From Wenzhouxiangella sp. (GTDB lineage: Bacteria; Pseudomonadota; Gammaproteobacteria; Xanthomonadales; Wenzhouxiangellaceae): 6,781 bases of DNA. Shown piece by piece: positions 6,404-6,781 of this stretch. Position numbers and translations under genes: made by a program. How positions within the stretch are numbered: the first letter of the stretch is position 1; every line of letters starts with the position of its first letter. The stretch spans positions 1 through 6,781 of the forward strand of contig JAASTB010000124.1 of NCBI GenBank assembly GCA_021767625.1, written 5' to 3'. The notes under the pieces are model-generated. The model did no database searches. It was not told where the DNA came from and saw only the letters and a program-made list of their open reading frames with translations.

Positions 6404-6781
6404 CCGAGGTGCGCGAGCGGGTCTTTTCGTCGACCTGCTTGACGATGATCGCCGCGTAGAGACTGTGGCTGCCGTCGTCGGCGGGCAGGCTGCCGGCCAC
6501 CACCACGGAGCCGGCCGGCACGCGGCCGGTCGTGATCTCGCCGGTCTCGCGGTTGTAGATGCGGGTCGACTGGCCGAGGAAGACGCCCATACCGATCACG
6601 GCGCCCTTCTCGACGATCACGCCCTCGACCACTTCGGAACGCGCGCCGATGAAGCAGCCGTCCTCGATGATGGTGGGGTTGGCCTGCAGCGGCTCGAGCA
6701 CGCCGCCGATGCCCGCGCCGCCAGAGAGGTGAACGCCCGAGCCGATCTGGGCGCAGGAGCCCACGGTGGCCCAGGTGTCGA
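6375..6781 (-). CDS. dapD: DapD, tetrahydrodipicolinate N-succinyltransferase (C-terminal part)
   Basis: This is the C-terminal half of DapD, which transfers succinyl from succinyl-CoA to tetrahydrodipicolinate in the succinylase route to meso-diaminopimelate and lysine in the cytoplasm. The visible part is very like the E. coli enzyme: DTWATVGSCAQIG at the edge, HLSGGAGIGGVLEPLQANP, IEDGCFIGARSEVVEGV, GQSTRIYNRETGEI, GRVPAGSVVV and the terminal NELLR. The repeated I/V-G-x-x hexapeptides form the left-handed beta-helix typical of this acyltransferase family. The frame stays open to the right edge, so the gene is cut by the window and the GTG at 6764 is an internal valine codon, not a start. 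The stop is within 3 residues of where the E. coli protein ends, so the C-terminus is intact. The last 29 bp overlap the convergent RND gene. Confidence 0.96.
   Translation of the reverse strand, partial: DTWATVGSCAQIGSGVHLSGGAGIGGVLEPLQANPTIIEDGCFIGARSEVVEGVIVEKGAVIGMGVFLGQSTRIYNRETGEITTGRVPAGSVVVAGSLPADDGSHSLYAAIIVKQVDEKTRSRTSVNELLRSAR

Noticed and set aside
6375..6764. A complete small gene starting at the GTG at 6764
   Set aside because: The frame continues upstream to the window edge as DTWATVGS, matching the interior of DapD, so the GTG is an internal valine and the gene is simply cut by the window.

Overview
The window is high-GC, tightly packed bacterial chromosome. Gene content (a YffB/Spx-type protein, dGTPase-like HD protein, DapD, and a tripartite-pump-type RND operon) and protein style fit a Gammaproteobacterium, perhaps a Chromatiales or Xanthomonadales/Wenzhouxiangella-like lineage. 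That placement is an inference from gene families, not from a marker gene. No RNA gene, mobile element, CRISPR array or phage gene was found.

Layout, left to right. Bases 1-118 are a short non-assigned edge with a small inverted repeat. Bases 119-2026 hold a compact minus-strand operon read from right to left: a YffB/Spx-ArsC family protein, a dGTP triphosphohydrolase-like HD protein, and a gamma-glutamylcyclotransferase-like (AIG2-like) protein, with gaps of only 10 and 5 bp. Bases 2027-2147 are an AT-enriched divergent control region with plausible promoters in both directions. Bases 2148-6403 hold a two-gene plus-strand operon: a periplasmic adaptor (HlyD/membrane-fusion family) and an RND inner-membrane transporter, joined by an ATGA overlap. 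At the right end, dapD (tetrahydrodipicolinate N-succinyltransferase, lysine/diaminopimelate synthesis) enters from beyond the window on the minus strand, and its last codons overlap the end of the RND gene by 29 bp.

Functionally, the adaptor and RND subunits should form the inner-membrane and periplasmic parts of a proton-driven efflux pump. No outer-membrane factor and no regulator are present here, so a TolC-like partner would have to come from elsewhere. The minus-strand genes are housekeeping-type. All of them, including dapD, point the same way, and the pump operon sits between dapD and yffB in the opposite direction, which suggests it was inserted into an older same-strand cluster.

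I did not find a convincing undescribed system. The points most worth a second look are the altered proton-relay segment of the RND protein (Arg in place of the usual Lys, and Val in place of the usual acidic residue), the convergent coding overlap with dapD, and the pump's position within a housekeeping neighbourhood.
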